In this document: piece by piece, positions 1 to 11,038 of the stretch
Position numbering within the stretch: the first letter of the stretch is position 1
Layout of the letters: every line of letters starts with the position of its first letter
Source of the DNA: Siphonodentalium dalli
Taxonomy: Eukaryota > Mollusca > Scaphopoda > Gadilida > Siphonodentaliidae
Assembly (NCBI GenBank): GCA_032622095.1
Contig: CP136068.1
Location: 63,266,025-63,330,024 of the forward strand
Direction: 5' to 3'
Length of the DNA stretch: 64,000 bases
Translations under genes and position numbers: made by a program
Notes under the pieces: model-generated
The model's database searches: none
Told to the model about the DNA's origin: nothing
Seen by the model: the letters and a program-made list of their open reading frames with translations, nothing else

Positions 1-93
1 GTGGGGGGGAAGATACCCAGGGTGGGGGGGAAGATACCCCGGGGTATGTTCCCCCCCGGGGGGGGGGGGGGAGATACCCAGGGGGGGAGATAT
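1..93. repeat. G-rich low-complexity tandem repeat
   Basis: Irregular tandem repeat of a unit close to GGGGGGGAAGATACCCAGG, with runs of C near position 50. It could be the edge of a longer array outside the window. Strings of G this long are also prone to assembly error. Confidence 0.8.
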
Positions 94-399
94 CGTGTTA
101 CACCGGTATACCATTTTTCAGACTATGTACAGCAATTAGACCAAAATTACAACATAATATGTTGTATAAAGTATTAGATGTCATGACTGAAAAGATGAGT
201 CCTACTTGCCACAGTTTACAAATAACCGGAAATATGTACGAGGCATGTGTGACAATTCACAAAGTTTCAAAATTTTGGTTGCCATCTTGGTCTTAGACTT
301 AGACTTAGGATGAATTGTGTCTTCAAGAGGAAGCTTAATGCAATATTATCATTGATAAAGAAATATTTTCCTGTTTCTGTGTGAAATTTCCTTGTTGAC

Positions 400-890
400 T
401 CATAGTAGAGGCTCTTGTGTACTCCCATGTGCATTTTGTGAAGAAATATAGCAACTATGCTAATGACGTTGCTTGATATCTCAAGCACCAGAAAACAAAT
501 GTTAGACACCTGGGGGTCGTGACTGGGTGGATTTATGACATCATCAAGATGGCCGCCATCCAAAATTTCAGAATATGCACCAAGTCAGTTTAATTAATAG
601 TTACTAGTGTATTTATGATAGAAAATTTAATATCTCACCAATGATGTGAAACTAATACACAATACTTCCACTTGACAGAAAAAGTGGCCACCATAAACCA
701 AGATGGCCACCAAAATGGCGACCGAAATTCGGAAAATTGATGATTTTTAACACTTTCCTCTTGAATCATTAACTGATGTTTGAAATTAGTAATTAATAGC
801 GACCTAATTTTGAATAAATTCTAGTATCCAACCATTTCCACATCATAATAGGTCATAAATCGGATCTCATTCCTGCCAACTATCTTTAAC
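400..890 (+). repeat. Left arm of a diverged long inverted repeat
   Basis: This segment matches the reverse complement of 9000-9870 along its whole length. Shared blocks include GAGGCTCTT...GTACTCCCATGTGCATTTTGTG, ACCTGGGGGTCG and AGAAAAAGTGG.CACCATAAAC. Divergence is roughly 20-25 percent by eye. The right arm carries a 329-bp MITE at 9159-9487 that is absent here, where the intact site reads TTAA at 769-772. The segment contains the AAGATGGCCGCC / GGCCGCCATCTT motif typical of repeats in this window. No coding capacity is evident; open frames across it are not conserved in the other arm. Confidence 0.8.
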
Positions 891-903
891 CATTTGAACC
901 CGA

Positions 904-965
904 GAGACCGGAATACCGGTCCAATCCTTATATTCCTATATCCCGGGAGACCGGAATACCGGTCC
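904..965. repeat. Duplicated palindromic GACCGGAATACCGGTC motif
   Basis: The 19-mer GAGACCGGAATACCGGTCC occurs at 904-922 and again at 947-965, a 43-bp period. Each copy holds a near-palindrome (GACCGG-AAT-ACCGGTC). It could be a protein-binding pair or a repeat end; no function can be assigned. The following 1020-1375 is two diverged direct copies of about 180 bp (TTGTACTTCTACTTTGC... and GTGCTTCTATACTTTGC...), otherwise unrecognised. Confidence 0.55.
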
Positions 966-1554
966 AGAAATCAGATGATATTTGACACGAAATTACAGCT
1001 CAATAAACGCACATATCAACTAAAGTTGTACTTCTACTTTGCACACACGTGTCACATGTTTAACCACGTGACTTTGATCGACAAACTGACGACAGAGGGT
1101 TTGTTTCTTTGCGCATGCGCAGAGGCCTATTTCGAGGAAAAAACCCCGCTTTTTATCGTCGGAAAAGGTGAAGTATTTCATTAGAAATTTCGCGACCAAA
1201 GCCCAAATTAACTAGAATAGTGCTTCTATACTTTGCGCGAATGAATCACATGTTCATACCTCTGATTTTAGCAGCCAAATTGGAAACAGGGGGTCTGTTT
1301 CTTCGTGCAAGCATTTTGAGAAATTGCCTTCTATTGTAGGCAAAGTGTAAGAATTTTGTTATAAATATATAGTGCGACCGAAGGAAGCCGCAATATATCT
1401 ATATACATGTACATGTATATTGAACGTGGAATAGACCACAGGTATTAGGCACAACATTTTATTTTTTTTAATTTAATGAAAATCTCGGAAAGGTATCTAT
1501 CTCATTTTTGATAGAGGTCAGCATTTTTCTCTACAAAAGCAACATTTTATTGAA

Positions 1555-2830
1555 ACATTCCATTTATTATGCATGTTCCAACTCATTGGTTCCAAAATTG
1601 TCACTTTGGCTCAAAATGGCTGCAAAAATGGCGACCAAAATGTGAAAAATGGTAAATATTGCCCATGCTGCGTGCCATGCCACCACATACAAGTTGTGGT
1701 TGATGACAACAATGTGTTATATAGATTGAATACTAACATTTCTTATGCACCCAACAAGTTAATTTTTCATATATATTCCAAACATTATTCTCTGCTGTTC
1801 CGAAAAAGTAGAAAATTGTGACCTACTGGGTTATTGAACATGTTACTTAATCAAGTGAAAACTATATGTTCTATTATGGTTGTCCCAGTACATTATGAGG
1901 CATGACAAATTCATTTTAAAGGATGCAGTATGGAATTTTGCCTAAAAAACTTCTTTTGAGATTCTGGCCAAGTTTCTGAAGGGAATGGGCATGCACGGCA
2001 TGCAGAACTTCGAAACTTAGCTGAGCGGGACCAATTGATGTTGCTACTCTCACAAATTAGCGTCAATAAATTAGCGTCAAAGGTTATCAACATTCATCAA
2101 CTTAATATATGATGTTTGTAAAAATGGTAGTCAGGAAATGACTTTGTGGCCACAGATAGTGTAAATAGGTATCCATGAAATATAATCACGAATGATGTGA
2201 CTAGTTATACAAGGAGTGTCTATATGGTCATGTGTGGTATTTATGGTGAGATGCAGGCAAACAAGGAGTGTTAATGCATGAGGTGAATATGTATACGTGG
2301 AGTGGCTGTATATTTACTAAAGTGGTGTATGGGTATAACAAGAGTTGCTACATTCCACCCGTGTGTTGTTTATGTATATATTGAGTGACTTTATGATCAT
2401 GTGTGGAATGTACAGATGTACATTTGGTGGCTTTATTGTCAAGGGTGGATGTATATTTATACATGTGTTGGTTCGATACCATTTTACTTGAACAAATTAT
2501 CTTAACCTGAAAGGTTAATTTTTGCCGATTTTGATGTCAAGTTTGTGATAGAAAATCCAATAATTCTAGTAATTTCAGTGTTTAAAATAGTAACAATTAT
2601 CCAAGGTGCATCAGAAATGGTAGTATTCAATATCTATAAGACAGAATAGTCATTTTTTCATCAACCACAACTGGTATGCGGTTGCATGACTCGCTGGTGC
2701 AATATTTACATTTTTTCCATATTCTGGCTGCCATTTTGGATGCCATTTTGGTAGCCATTTTGAGCCAAATTGACAATTTGGGTATAATTGAGTTGGAATA
2801 TTCATAAGAAATGGAATTTGTCACTTAGAT
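1555..2830. repeat. Inverted repeat pair (1555-1750 and 2612-2830) with unrecognised spacer
   Basis: Positions 1555-1750 and the reverse complement of 2612-2830 align almost throughout. Shared blocks include TTGGCTCAAAATGGCT, AAATATTGC, AGTTGTGGTTGATGA and TATAGATTGAATAC/TATAGATATTGAATAC. The 860-bp spacer (1751-2611) shows nothing I recognise. The pair is another member of the AATGGC-rich foldback repeats that fill the first 10 kb. Confidence 0.75.
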
Positions 2831-3810
2831 TGCTCAGTTCTTCCCATATCTTGATGAAATATGACTAGAATCCCAATGGTGATTTTTTGTAAATTTTTAT
2901 ACCAGTTTCTTTAAAATCGAATTTTTAAGGGATCGGAGTTGGCAGGGAGCACACGCATGCCAAATTTTTCATTGCTCCAATGTTCAGTTAACATGACCAA
3001 TACAAAATAAAGTTGCAATTCTCAAACAGTTCCAAAAAGCAGGAACTGATTTAAAAGATATTAGTAAAAAACGTAATTTATTTCATTTTGGCGTCCATTA
3101 TGGTGGCCATTTTGGATTATCATACACAAATTGAATATTGATACAAAGGCGGACATCCATGGTATCACTTCGACAATCTCTTATTCTATATGTCATTTAA
3201 TATAGCCATTATATTCGATACAAAATATCTGTGTATCTTCTCCTATTCTGCAGGAGAGAAAGACATGATTGTATTCACTTTCCAAATGCTCAAAAATGGG
3301 GGTGGGCTTATCTACGAGGACCACCCCATGTTTTGTTTTGGGTAAAAAACCCAGACTGGGCTTATCTTTGAGGATGGGCTTACTGACGGGTGTATACAGT
3401 ATGCCGATTTAGTTTATATTTGGTATGGGGGGTCATTGAATGACTGGGGTTCAGATTTGTTCAAATGGGGTCACTGGGTCAAATAGGGGTGGAGCCAGGA
3501 CCATAATTCCAAAAAAAATAATAAAAAATTCAGGAACTTCTTGATCAATTTAACATACAAAAAACAAATATCACCCTCCCCCCACATGACCCAGAACATC
3601 ACCCTGCCCCCAACCAACAGCATTCCACCCTATCTCATCTCCTAACTCACAGGATCTCTCCCACCAGCAGATTAGGTGAGAGTTAATATAAATACACACA
3701 CAGTCATCAATTGAGATGTTTATCAGGCTGACAGGTGTGAACTAATGTTTAGCTAGCACTCATGCCAGTGTTTGTTATTAAAATAAAATCAAAACAAATT
3801 ATTGTTCTCT
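2831..3810. other. Unassigned repeat-derived DNA
   Basis: No gene is seen. Positions 2871-2885 (ATGACTAGAATCCCA) recur at 63966-63980, at the end of the window, so a dispersed repeat is cut by the window edge there. Positions 3300-3530 contain body sequence (TTTGGTATGG, TCACTGGGTCAAATA) shared with the Helentron-like elements at 4.3-6.5 and 32.7-34.4 kb. Confidence 0.5.
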
Positions 3811-4247
3811 AACCTGAATTTAGTGTGTCTGGCATTTGCAGAATGAGGTCCCCAGAGGGTGAATTTAGTTATGCTACCCTGCACAGCAGTCTAGCATCAC
3901 CAAATACACTAGCCAGGGTCCTCATTCTGCTTAGGCCTCATCTTCTGGGAAGTATATAGACACTTAAATTGACATTTTTACTTACTTTTTCCCTTCTGTT
4001 TAGTTTCTATATCTCCTAATTTGTGAATATAAAATGCATAATTGAGGTGCCCAATGGGTGCACATCACCAACTTTAACTGGAGAACTTCAATCTAATGCT
4101 ATGTCTCCCATAGCAGTTGAGGCCTACACAGAATGAGGCCCCCAGAGGGTGAATTTGGTGATGCTAGCCCGCATTGCAGGATTGTGTCATTAAATTCACC
4201 CTTTGGGGACCTCATTCTGCAAATGTCAGACACTATGTTCAGGCTTG
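3811..4247. mobile_element. Palindromic MITE, copy with spacer
   Basis: Two inverted halves, 3811-3945 and 4120-4247, match each other and the compact palindrome at 12189-12442. The shared core is GCAGAATGAGGTCCCCAGAG followed by GGTGAATTTRG and GATGCTA. The halves are separated by about 170 bp of unrelated DNA. Terminal blocks read CCTGAATTTAGTGTGTCTGG on the left and, in reverse complement, CAAGCCTGAACATAGTGTCT on the right. No clear target-site duplication was found, so the exact ends are uncertain. It has no coding capacity. Confidence 0.75.
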
Positions 4248-4606
4248 TCTGTTCGAATATTATGTTCTTAACCACCAGTATCCAGTTGAACTCATTATAC
4301 CCTGATTTTGCAAAGAAAACTTGGGGGGTATATTGGATTGAATTTGTCAGTCTCTATGTCAGACTGTTCTCCCATCCATCCATCTGTCATTATGTCTCTA
4401 TCCGTCCATCAATTGTTTTCTTCTCCAGATACATATTAAAGACCAAATGGGTTTATATATTTAGGTGTGGATGTCCCGCAGGTGACTCACATTCAGATTT
4501 TTTCAAATGAGTTCATCAGGCCAAATAGGTGAGAAGTCAGGGCCATATAAACTCTTTCCTTCCATAGTAATTCTTAAAACAATTTCTTCTCAAGAACCAT
4601 CTGGAC

Positions 4607-5419
4607 GATTAATATATAACCACTAAACGGATTATCGGAACTAAAATCACGCGAAATTTATACAGTTTGCATACAAAATTGCAAATCGACATTCGGAATC
4701 ACCCGTTGTTATACATGTACACTTGAAGGTGCAACAACAGTCGCAGGGTATAGCCTGTTTATGTAGTGCTGCATGGATGCTTCTTGGACAGATGATTCCA
4801 TAGATGGATCATTGTCCCAGATGCTTGCGATTTGTACACCATGTTGCATTCATCACACGTGTAAGTCCATGCACTGCCTGCAGCTTTATCATGTTTAAAA
4901 TTAGAATGAATAACGGACGACATATTGTCAAGTAACGCCCCGAAGCTGAAAGTCATCTTCAAAAGAAATCACCGCCAAAATGTACTTTTCGATACCGTGT
5001 TGTTTAAATTCCTGCATAACGCAGAATCTGAGACAGATAGACGGCGAATAACGCTAGCGGTTGCTCAGACTCATAGCTATTATTAGTTACGCGCATCGTC
5101 GGTCCATCTGCGATCTCCGAGCTTTTGGCTACCTTGTTCAAAGCTAGAATTCAGACGTATTTAGTCGTCCTATAGTGGCTAATTGCTATATATATAATCG
5201 TGACGTACAATAAGAATTATAAGGTGCATATATACATCATTTTCTCTAATTATATTGCAAAAAACAGCTAAGATCGACGTGGGTACTTGTCCGTAAACAG
5301 CCTACTTTTCCATCAGTGTATATTCGAAATTTCGAGTTGGCAATTTCGACTCGAATTTGAATAGAATTTTACTTTCGAATCGAATATCGAATCGAATATC
5401 GAATATTCGCAGGACCCTA
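4607..5419 (-). mobile_element. hAT-type transposon copy lacking one terminal inverted repeat
   Basis: The right end is intact and reads ATTCGCAGGACCCTA, identical to the ends of the complete copies at 14902-16011 and 19767-20873. The subterminal TCGAAT/ATTCGA repeats are present. The flanking 8-mer ATCTGGAC occurs at 4599-4606 and 5420-5427 as a target duplication. The left end starts at GATTAATATATAACC, which in the copy at 19767-20873 lies about 290 bp inside the element, so the left inverted repeat is gone. The host DNA is the body of a Helentron-like element. It retains a BED-finger reading frame on the minus strand. Confidence 0.88.
4759..4962 (-). pseudogene. BED-type zinc finger of a hAT element (remnant)
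   Basis: A 67-residue minus-strand frame contains a finger with C-D-E-C (Cx2C), a spacer VYKSQASGT, then WNHLSKKH (Hx4H), the pattern of BED zinc fingers. BED fingers bind DNA and sit at the N-terminus of hAT transposases. The frame aligns with those at 15411-15605 and 20155-20424 (shared MSSVIH..FKHD, TCDECNMVYKSQASGT, HLWNHLSKKHP). All four putative zinc ligands are kept in all three copies. No transposase catalytic core or dimerisation domain is present; the element is far too short. The frame ends shortly after the finger. It is read as the remains of a transposase first exon rather than a host gene. Confidence 0.75.
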
Positions 5420-5634
5420 ATCTGGACTATTTAGCTTATGTTTGGTATGGAGGGTCCTTCGGTGACTGGGGTTTAGATTTTTTCAGATTTGGGGTCATTT
5501 TAGGAAAATCAGTTCAGTTCAACTCTTAAAATCATATGTCTGAAATTACCAAATGAATGGATCTCATAGATGGGGATTCACGTTTGTTCAAATAGGGGCG
5601 GAGATAAGAGATTTAATTATCAACCAGCCACCCT

Positions 5635-6160
5635 ACCTGTGCTCCGGCGGAGCTATAGTCATCACTCCTCGGCCGTCCATCGTCTGTCCGTCCATCTGTC
5701 CGACAACAATTATTTGAACATCTTCTCCTCTGGAACCATAAGGCCAAATGGGTTCATATTTGGTGTGGATGTTCCCTAGATGATTCTCATTCAGATTTGT
5801 TCAAATGCGGTCACTGGGTCAAATAGTTGCGAAGCCAGGGCCATAACTCTTTCCCACCATAGTAATTCTTTTAAACATCTTCTTCAGAACAATAAGACCG
5901 AATGGTTTCATATTTGGTGTGGATGTTCCCTAGGTGACTCACATTCAGATTTTTTCAAATGAGTTCACTTGAAATAGTTGCGAAGCCAGGGCCATAACTC
6001 TTTCCCTCCATAGTATTCTTAAAGTGACTTCTTCTCAAATACCATCAGGCTATATGGGTTCATATTTGGTATGAAGGATCCTTGGGTGACTGGGGTTCAG
6101 ATTTGTTCAAATCAGGTCACTGGGTCAAATGTGGGCGGGACCAGGGACATAACTCCAAAT
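5635..6160 (+). mobile_element. Family B Helentron-like body, 5'-truncated copy
   Basis: It begins in the family B head (CGGCGGAGCTATAGTCATCAC), followed by GGCCGTCCATCGTCTGTCCG. Repeated body units of about 160 bp follow, each with TTCATATTTGGTRTGGATG, CAGATTTGTTCAAATG and GCCAGGGCCATAACTC. The copy at 32747 has the full head. The 12-mer GGGACATAACTC at 6144-6155 is the reverse complement of GAGTTATGTCCC in the family D element at 8616-8627. Confidence 0.65.
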
Positions 6161-6166
6161 TTTTTT

Positions 6167-6330
6167 TTTTAGATTTAACTCTTTAGATATCTACTTCTTT
6201 TAAAGTGATTATGAAAAGTTCTGAATGTTGTGGTCTCCAGAGTCCCAGTCTTATCAGTCTTTGCAGTCTGGTGAGCGACCCCACAGTCATTGACTGTCTT
6301 GTTTTGGATGCTATCACACTCGACAAAAGC
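6167..6330. repeat. Dispersed repeat shared with 34755-34880
   Basis: Both segments contain TAAAGTGATTATGAAAAGTT, TGTGGTCTCCAGAGTCCCAG and CAGTCTTTGCAGTCTGGTG. On the minus strand both give a similar short peptide (VKDCGVTHQTAKTDKTGTLE in the second copy), but both frames are short and I do not recognise a family. It may be the 3' part of the neighbouring element. Confidence 0.6.
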
Positions 6331-6534
6331 CATCTTAGATGTTAAGGTTGCGTTTCATTTTCTACCCTTTTTTGGGTTTCTGCAATCATTCGAACAAATA
6401 TGAACCAATATCAAAATTATTAATCCAAATTTTTCTTTAAAGTTAAAAATCTTTTTTGTTGTGTTTACGGATAATGCGGGTTTAATTTGCCACGGTGGGG
6501 GTATGCTAGCACTCGAGTGCACACCTCTTGTTGA

Positions 6535-7100
6535 TTTAGTATTGTGGCATTACATGAGCAATACAGGAATAAATTGAACAATTCTTATCCAAACCCCATA
6601 AGGGGGTCGATATCAATAATAATAATAATTACCAGTTTATATAGCGATTAACCAATTACTTGCTCTAACACGCTTGGTACAATATTACCCCAGTCATTTG
6701 TACAAGCCAACCAATGAACCGGCTGCAACCATAACAGGCGCTGCTCTAGTTTGATCAGAACATGCTCTGATACTCATCAGTATGACAAACTGGCTGGTAC
6801 TCGTTTAACGCATGAGTGATGTGAAGCCGACACAGTACGAGCGACCTTGCTCAATGTTCACAACTTGGCGCGGGTTTTGAAACAGCGAGCAATCCGACAA
6901 TTGCACGTCGCTCAAGAGGCCAAGCCACTGATATCAAGATGATGTAATTAAAGTATTGCTCAATACCGACCACCTCATTTTTCAGTTAGGGATTTTTCTC
7001 CAGTCTAATCACCCGATTAGGCAATTTCCAATGTACCTATAATGATGGTGTAACCAGCATATATTCAGATTGGATATTTTCTAAACAGGTCAGCATCAGA
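6535..7100. other. Unassigned DNA with an AAT microsatellite
   Basis: An (AAT)n run near 6618-6634 is followed by TTTATATAGCGATTAACC, a context often seen in dispersed repeats of marine invertebrates (from memory). No gene is visible. Confidence 0.4.
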
Positions 7101-8430
7101 TGAATTTATCTAATTTTCGTGGTTTTTATGTTTCCACTCTCATGAAATCTCGAGTAACAGCTACTGTTCGCAAAATATTCATATTGTATCAGCAATCCTG
7201 GGTTTTTTTCCAACAGGGAACACATTTGTTTACCAGTAGTCACTGAAGTCAGGAGCATTATCAATAAACCTAGCAAATTTGGATGATTTCTCAATTTTGG
7301 TAACCATCTCAGTCACCATCTTGAATTTAGATGCATATGCTTAAATGTATGTCAATGTAACATGTCATTGTTGCCGAATGATGAGATATCAGAATTTATT
7401 GGAAAATAAGGTTGCTATTACCCATCGATTTCAAACCGCTGTGATTAATTTAAGAGGCGAGTGTGAAAAATCATTAATTATTAGAATTTCGGTCGCCGTT
7501 TTGGGAGCCATCTTAGATTTTGAGCTCATAATTTCACTGTCAAGAGAAATTGTGATGCAATGGAATCATTGATGGCGAAACATAATCATTTTACTACCTA
7601 AATTTTCCTCCCAAACTCTGAAATTGTTCATGGTTGCCATTTTGATGATTTTGTCTCATTTTCGTGATTTCATTGATTCATTCTCTTGAAATCTTGGGTA
7701 TAAACAGCCATTGTTCACAAAATATTCATATTGTTTCATAACTCCATGTTCTTTCGCCAACATGGAGCAAATATATTCACCTGTATTCACTAAATCGCAC
7801 ATTAGGAGTGATATCAAAGAAAATTGGACAGATTTTATTGATTTCTCTCGCTTGGCAACCATTTTGGCCGCCATCTTGAAATAGTGCACTTTTTTGGTTG
7901 TAATTATATGGCAATCTATATATTTAAAATTGTTGCACAGTTTCTTCATCAAATTCAGCTATTTTCTGGCTAATACATGGCTCGAGTCACAAAATCAATT
8001 TTTGGTAAAATTTAATAGCATATGTATGAATTCACATTTTGATGATATTTGGTATGAATAAGACCCAAAGTAGGACATGTTCAAATGGTTAGGTATTAAA
8101 ATTTATTTAAAATTAAGCCACTGATTTCAAACAACTGTGAATGTTTTAAGAGACAAGTGGGATTTTATCTAATTTTCATGGTGTTATTCTGTTGAATGTT
8201 CGGGTTAAAAAAAGCCATGTGTAAATAGGGAGCAAATATATTCACATATATTCAGTATGCCCTAAACTTATGAATGATACATGTAGAATGATATCAATGA
8301 AAATTGTAAAAAATTTGGTGATTTCTCAATTTTGGTAGCCATCTTGGCCACCATTTTGAATGAATGTGCATTATTTTGAGTGCAATTACCGTATATGGCA
8401 ATCCATATATTTAAAATCGTTTAACATTTT
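7100..8430. repeat. Three diverged direct repeats of about 0.5 kb
   Basis: The blocks TGATTTCTC..TTTGGTAACCATC, CCATCTTGAATT, ATATGGCAATC.ATATATTTAAAAT and AAATATTCATATTGTWTCA recur around 7.1-7.3, 7.65-7.95 and 8.17-8.41 kb in the same direction. Open frames at 7106-7294 and 7656-7952 on the minus strand fall in this repeat (both contain MxLLTS and QYEYF) and are repeat-derived, not host genes. Confidence 0.65.
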
Positions 8431-8943
8431 TATACGCCCGTTTGAAAAAATGTAAATGTAAATGTAAATGGGGCCGTTGTCCGTCCGTCCGCTTTTTGTT
8501 TCCGGATGATAACTTTAGATTGAATCGAGTGAACTGTAAACCAAATTGGTATGTTAGTTTACCACCCCAAAACAGATCAAGTTCAAATATGGGTTTCGAC
8601 CGCATGATTTTGACTGAGTTATGTCCCTTTTTCGACTTAGATTTGACCTGATTTGCGGTTTCCGGATGATAACTTTAGATTGAATCAAGTGAACTGAACC
8701 AAATTTGGTATATCAGTTTACCACCCCAAAATACAGATCAAGTTCGAATATGGGTTTCGTCCGCATGATTTTCGACTTAGATTTTACCTCATATGCGGTT
8801 TCCAGATGATAACTTTATATTGAATCCAGTGAACTGAACCAAATTTGGTATACAGATCAAGTTCAAATATGGGTGCTGTCTACATGCCCCAATCTACTCT
8901 AGAAACGGGCGTATTATGCCACGCCACGACGGCGTGCTCATCT
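8431..8943 (+). mobile_element. Helentron-like non-autonomous element, family D
   Basis: The head ATACGCCCGTTT (8432-8443) has its exact reverse complement AAACGGGCGTAT at 8903-8914, just before a stem-loop CACGCC-ACGAC-GGCGTG (8920-8936) and the terminus CTCATCT. A GTCCGTCCGTCC run follows the head. The body has two and a half diverged direct repeats starting TTTCCGGATGATAACTTTA. GAGTTATGTCCCTTTTTCGA (8616-8635) is a body motif shared with families C and E. It is inserted in one of the 0.5-kb repeats; the paralogous uninterrupted sequence is near 7920-7965. Head copy, stem-loop and no target duplication fit Helentron-associated elements. Confidence 0.75.
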
Positions 8944-8999
8944 AATTCAACTATTTTCTTTTCAACACTTGGCTAGAATCCCGGAAACATATTTTGTTA

Positions 9000-9870
9000 A
9001 ACTTTTAGAGCAAATGTTTGAATTCCGAATCAAATTTTTAAAGATTGTTGGTAGGGATAAGACCAGAAGTGGGACATATTATCTTGTCGAAATGGTTGCA
9101 TTTTAGAAATTGTTCAAAGTTAAGTCGCTGTTAGCCACCAATTTCAAATATCCCTTAACCTCTTCGCTGCTAAATGACGTTATGACGTCGTGTTCTGGGC
9201 TGTTGACGTTATTGCTATTTGCCAGTGGGAAAATATAACGGGAATATCACAAGAACCATAAAACTGACTCAGTTGAAAGGCTATTATCGTTCACAATCGT
9301 GGAACATCATACACTGTTTGAAACTTTGAGATACAGTTATTTCGATGCACCAATCTCTGAGTTCCAGTTATGTATAGTGGCCTACTGCTAGTGTGCTGAA
9401 ATAGGTCTGTAGTACCTACGGACCTTATAGCACACAGTGTGCACTTTTACGTCCGTAATAGTACCGGATGTCGTAGCAGCGAAGAGGTTAATATTTTAGA
9501 GGAAAATGGGAAAAATAATAAATTTTCCAAATTTTTGTTGCCATTTTGGCAGCCATCTTTGTTTATGGTGACCACTTTTTCTGCCAAGGGAAGTATGATT
9601 TATTAGTATCACAACAATAGAGAGATTTTCTATCTGAAATTCACTACCAGCTATTAATCTAACTGTGCCTACTCTGATATTTTGCATGGTGGCCATCTTA
9701 ATGACATCACAAAATCACTTGGTTGCGACCCCCAGGTGTGTAACAATAATTTTCTGATGCCTGAGATATCATGCTATATCAGCAACATGCACAAAATGCA
9801 CATGGGAGTACATAAGAGCCTCCACTATAATCAAATCAAGGACATGATGAGGAAGTTATTTAAAAAAAAG
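9000..9870 (-). repeat. Right arm of the diverged inverted repeat paired with 400-890
   Basis: The reverse complement aligns with 400-890. It carries two later insertions: the MITE at 9159-9487 and, at its outer edge, the Helentron-like element beginning at 9901. Short open frames at 9496-9696 and 9682-9903 belong to this repeat. Confidence 0.8.
9159..9487. mobile_element. TTAA-flanked MITE (piggyBac-like)
   Basis: Terminal inverted repeats are CCTCTTCGCTGCTA and TAGCAGCGAAGAGG, flanked by TTAA at 9155-9158 and 9488-9491. The paralogous left arm of the surrounding inverted repeat has a single TTAA at 769-772 with no insert, so the empty site is visible. The 329-bp element has no coding capacity. 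A TTAA duplication and ends beginning CC are known for piggyBac-type elements; family assignment is inferred from that alone. Confidence 0.85.
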
Positions 9871-9900
9871 TATATGGCACTAATTTCATCACTTACTTTT

Positions 9901-10556
9901 TAGCTCAACTTCACTTTGTAAAGTTTGAGCTATTGTCATGGGTTGGCGTCCATCTGTACATCCATCAACAATTTCCTTTGGCACACCCTATAGGCCGCAT
10001 CCCTTATCCGATCATAACCGAACTTCGTATGAATCTTCGGGTGGGAGCCATCGATTTTTTCCGCAATTCGTTAAAAAATATGGCCACTGGCAGTTATTTT
10101 GGATTTCAAATTTGAATCCATCGACACACAGTGCAGCCCACATTTATTGGAGAAATGTTTTGATAATTTACAGGCATGTTTTGGATCACCACTAGATGGG
10201 AGCTATTAAATTTTGGCAATTTTCGATGAAGCACATGGCTGCCAGCAGCCATCTTTAATTTTACTCTTTGTATGACTAAATCCTGTGGCAGACCCTACAA
10301 ATCACATCTCTCATCCGATCATCACCAAACTTCATATGGATCTTCGGGGTGAGCTGTAGATGGGAGCCATAAATTTTCTGCCAGCAGCCATCTTGAATTT
10401 CAAATTCAGCCCACATTTATTGGTGAAATGTACGAAATGAAAATAATTTGATCTACACAATACAAGCTTTTTGACTTTCCTTTATCATTCTATTCATTGC
10501 TCAGCAAAAAATTAATTCCTTTCCAAGTTGAGCTACAGTGCCATTGACACTTTCAT
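9901..10556 (+). mobile_element. Helentron-like non-autonomous element, family A (short copy)
   Basis: Head hairpin AGCTCAACTT...AAAGTTTGAGCT lies at 9902-9931. AAGTTGAGCTA, the inverse of the head, lies at 10525-10535, followed by a stem-loop around GTGCCATTGACAC and the terminus TTTCAT. The body has two diverged 160-bp units with CCGATCAT.ACC.AACTTC and GCAGCCATCTT. The left flank is TTTT and the right flank T, which fits insertion at T|T. Confidence 0.8.
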
Positions 10557-11034
10557 TTTCACATGCCAGAGCATGGGTTGGATTGGGGAGGGGTCATCGA
10601 TGTTGCACCCCTCTTAATTCACATTGTTTGGTTTCGGCAATCTGCTATGGCAACCCTTTGTCTTGGCCCAGTTTGCTTCAGCAAATGGCTTCGGCATAGC
10701 TGAATTGTGAGGGCTGATGGGGTTGGGAGTGTCTCACCCCAACTTTGGTCAAAATGTTCAACAGTTTGAAATTTCATGCCCGGCACAATGCCGCGTATAG
10801 GATTTGGAAATTTTACATCACATATATATTGAAATTTTTCTCATTGCTTGATATTCCAATTAGTAATTAGTGCGGAATTTCTTGTTATTAGATGTCAGGT
10901 TGGAAATTTCCATCCTTAGGGGGGTGTCAGGTTGGAAATTTTAAACAGTTGGAAAAAAGCTTGAGGTACCAGTTGGAAATTTGGGTATCCCACCCACCAA
11001 ATTTGGTCAACAATTTTCAACAGTTTAAAGGCAT
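10557..11034. repeat. Region with interspersed GTTGGAAATTT motifs
   Basis: GTTGGAAATTT or close variants occur many times at 10900-11000, continue after 11780, and recur near 12600-12730 and 34540-34600. This looks like one old repeat split by the TTAA-flanked element at 11039-11770. No gene is seen. Confidence 0.5.
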
Positions 11035-11038
11035 GGAT

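Larger units (their letters stand above)
4297..6530 (+). mobile_element. Degenerate Helentron-like non-autonomous element, family F (composite)
   Basis: The 5' head is a weak inverted pair, ATACCC (4297-4302) with GGGGGGTAT (4323-4331). The 3' end has GGGGGTAT (6497-6504), then the perfect hairpin GCACTCGAGTGC (6509-6520), then ACACCTCTTG before TT. The interior contains TCCGTCC-type runs and repeated blocks (TTTGGTGTGGATGTTCCC, TCACTGGGTCAAATA). It is interrupted by a hAT copy (4607-5419) with target duplication, and by a second head (GGCGGAGCTATAGTCATCAC, near 5647) of family B. Pairing this head with this 3' end is an inference; they could belong to two different elements. Confidence 0.5.
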
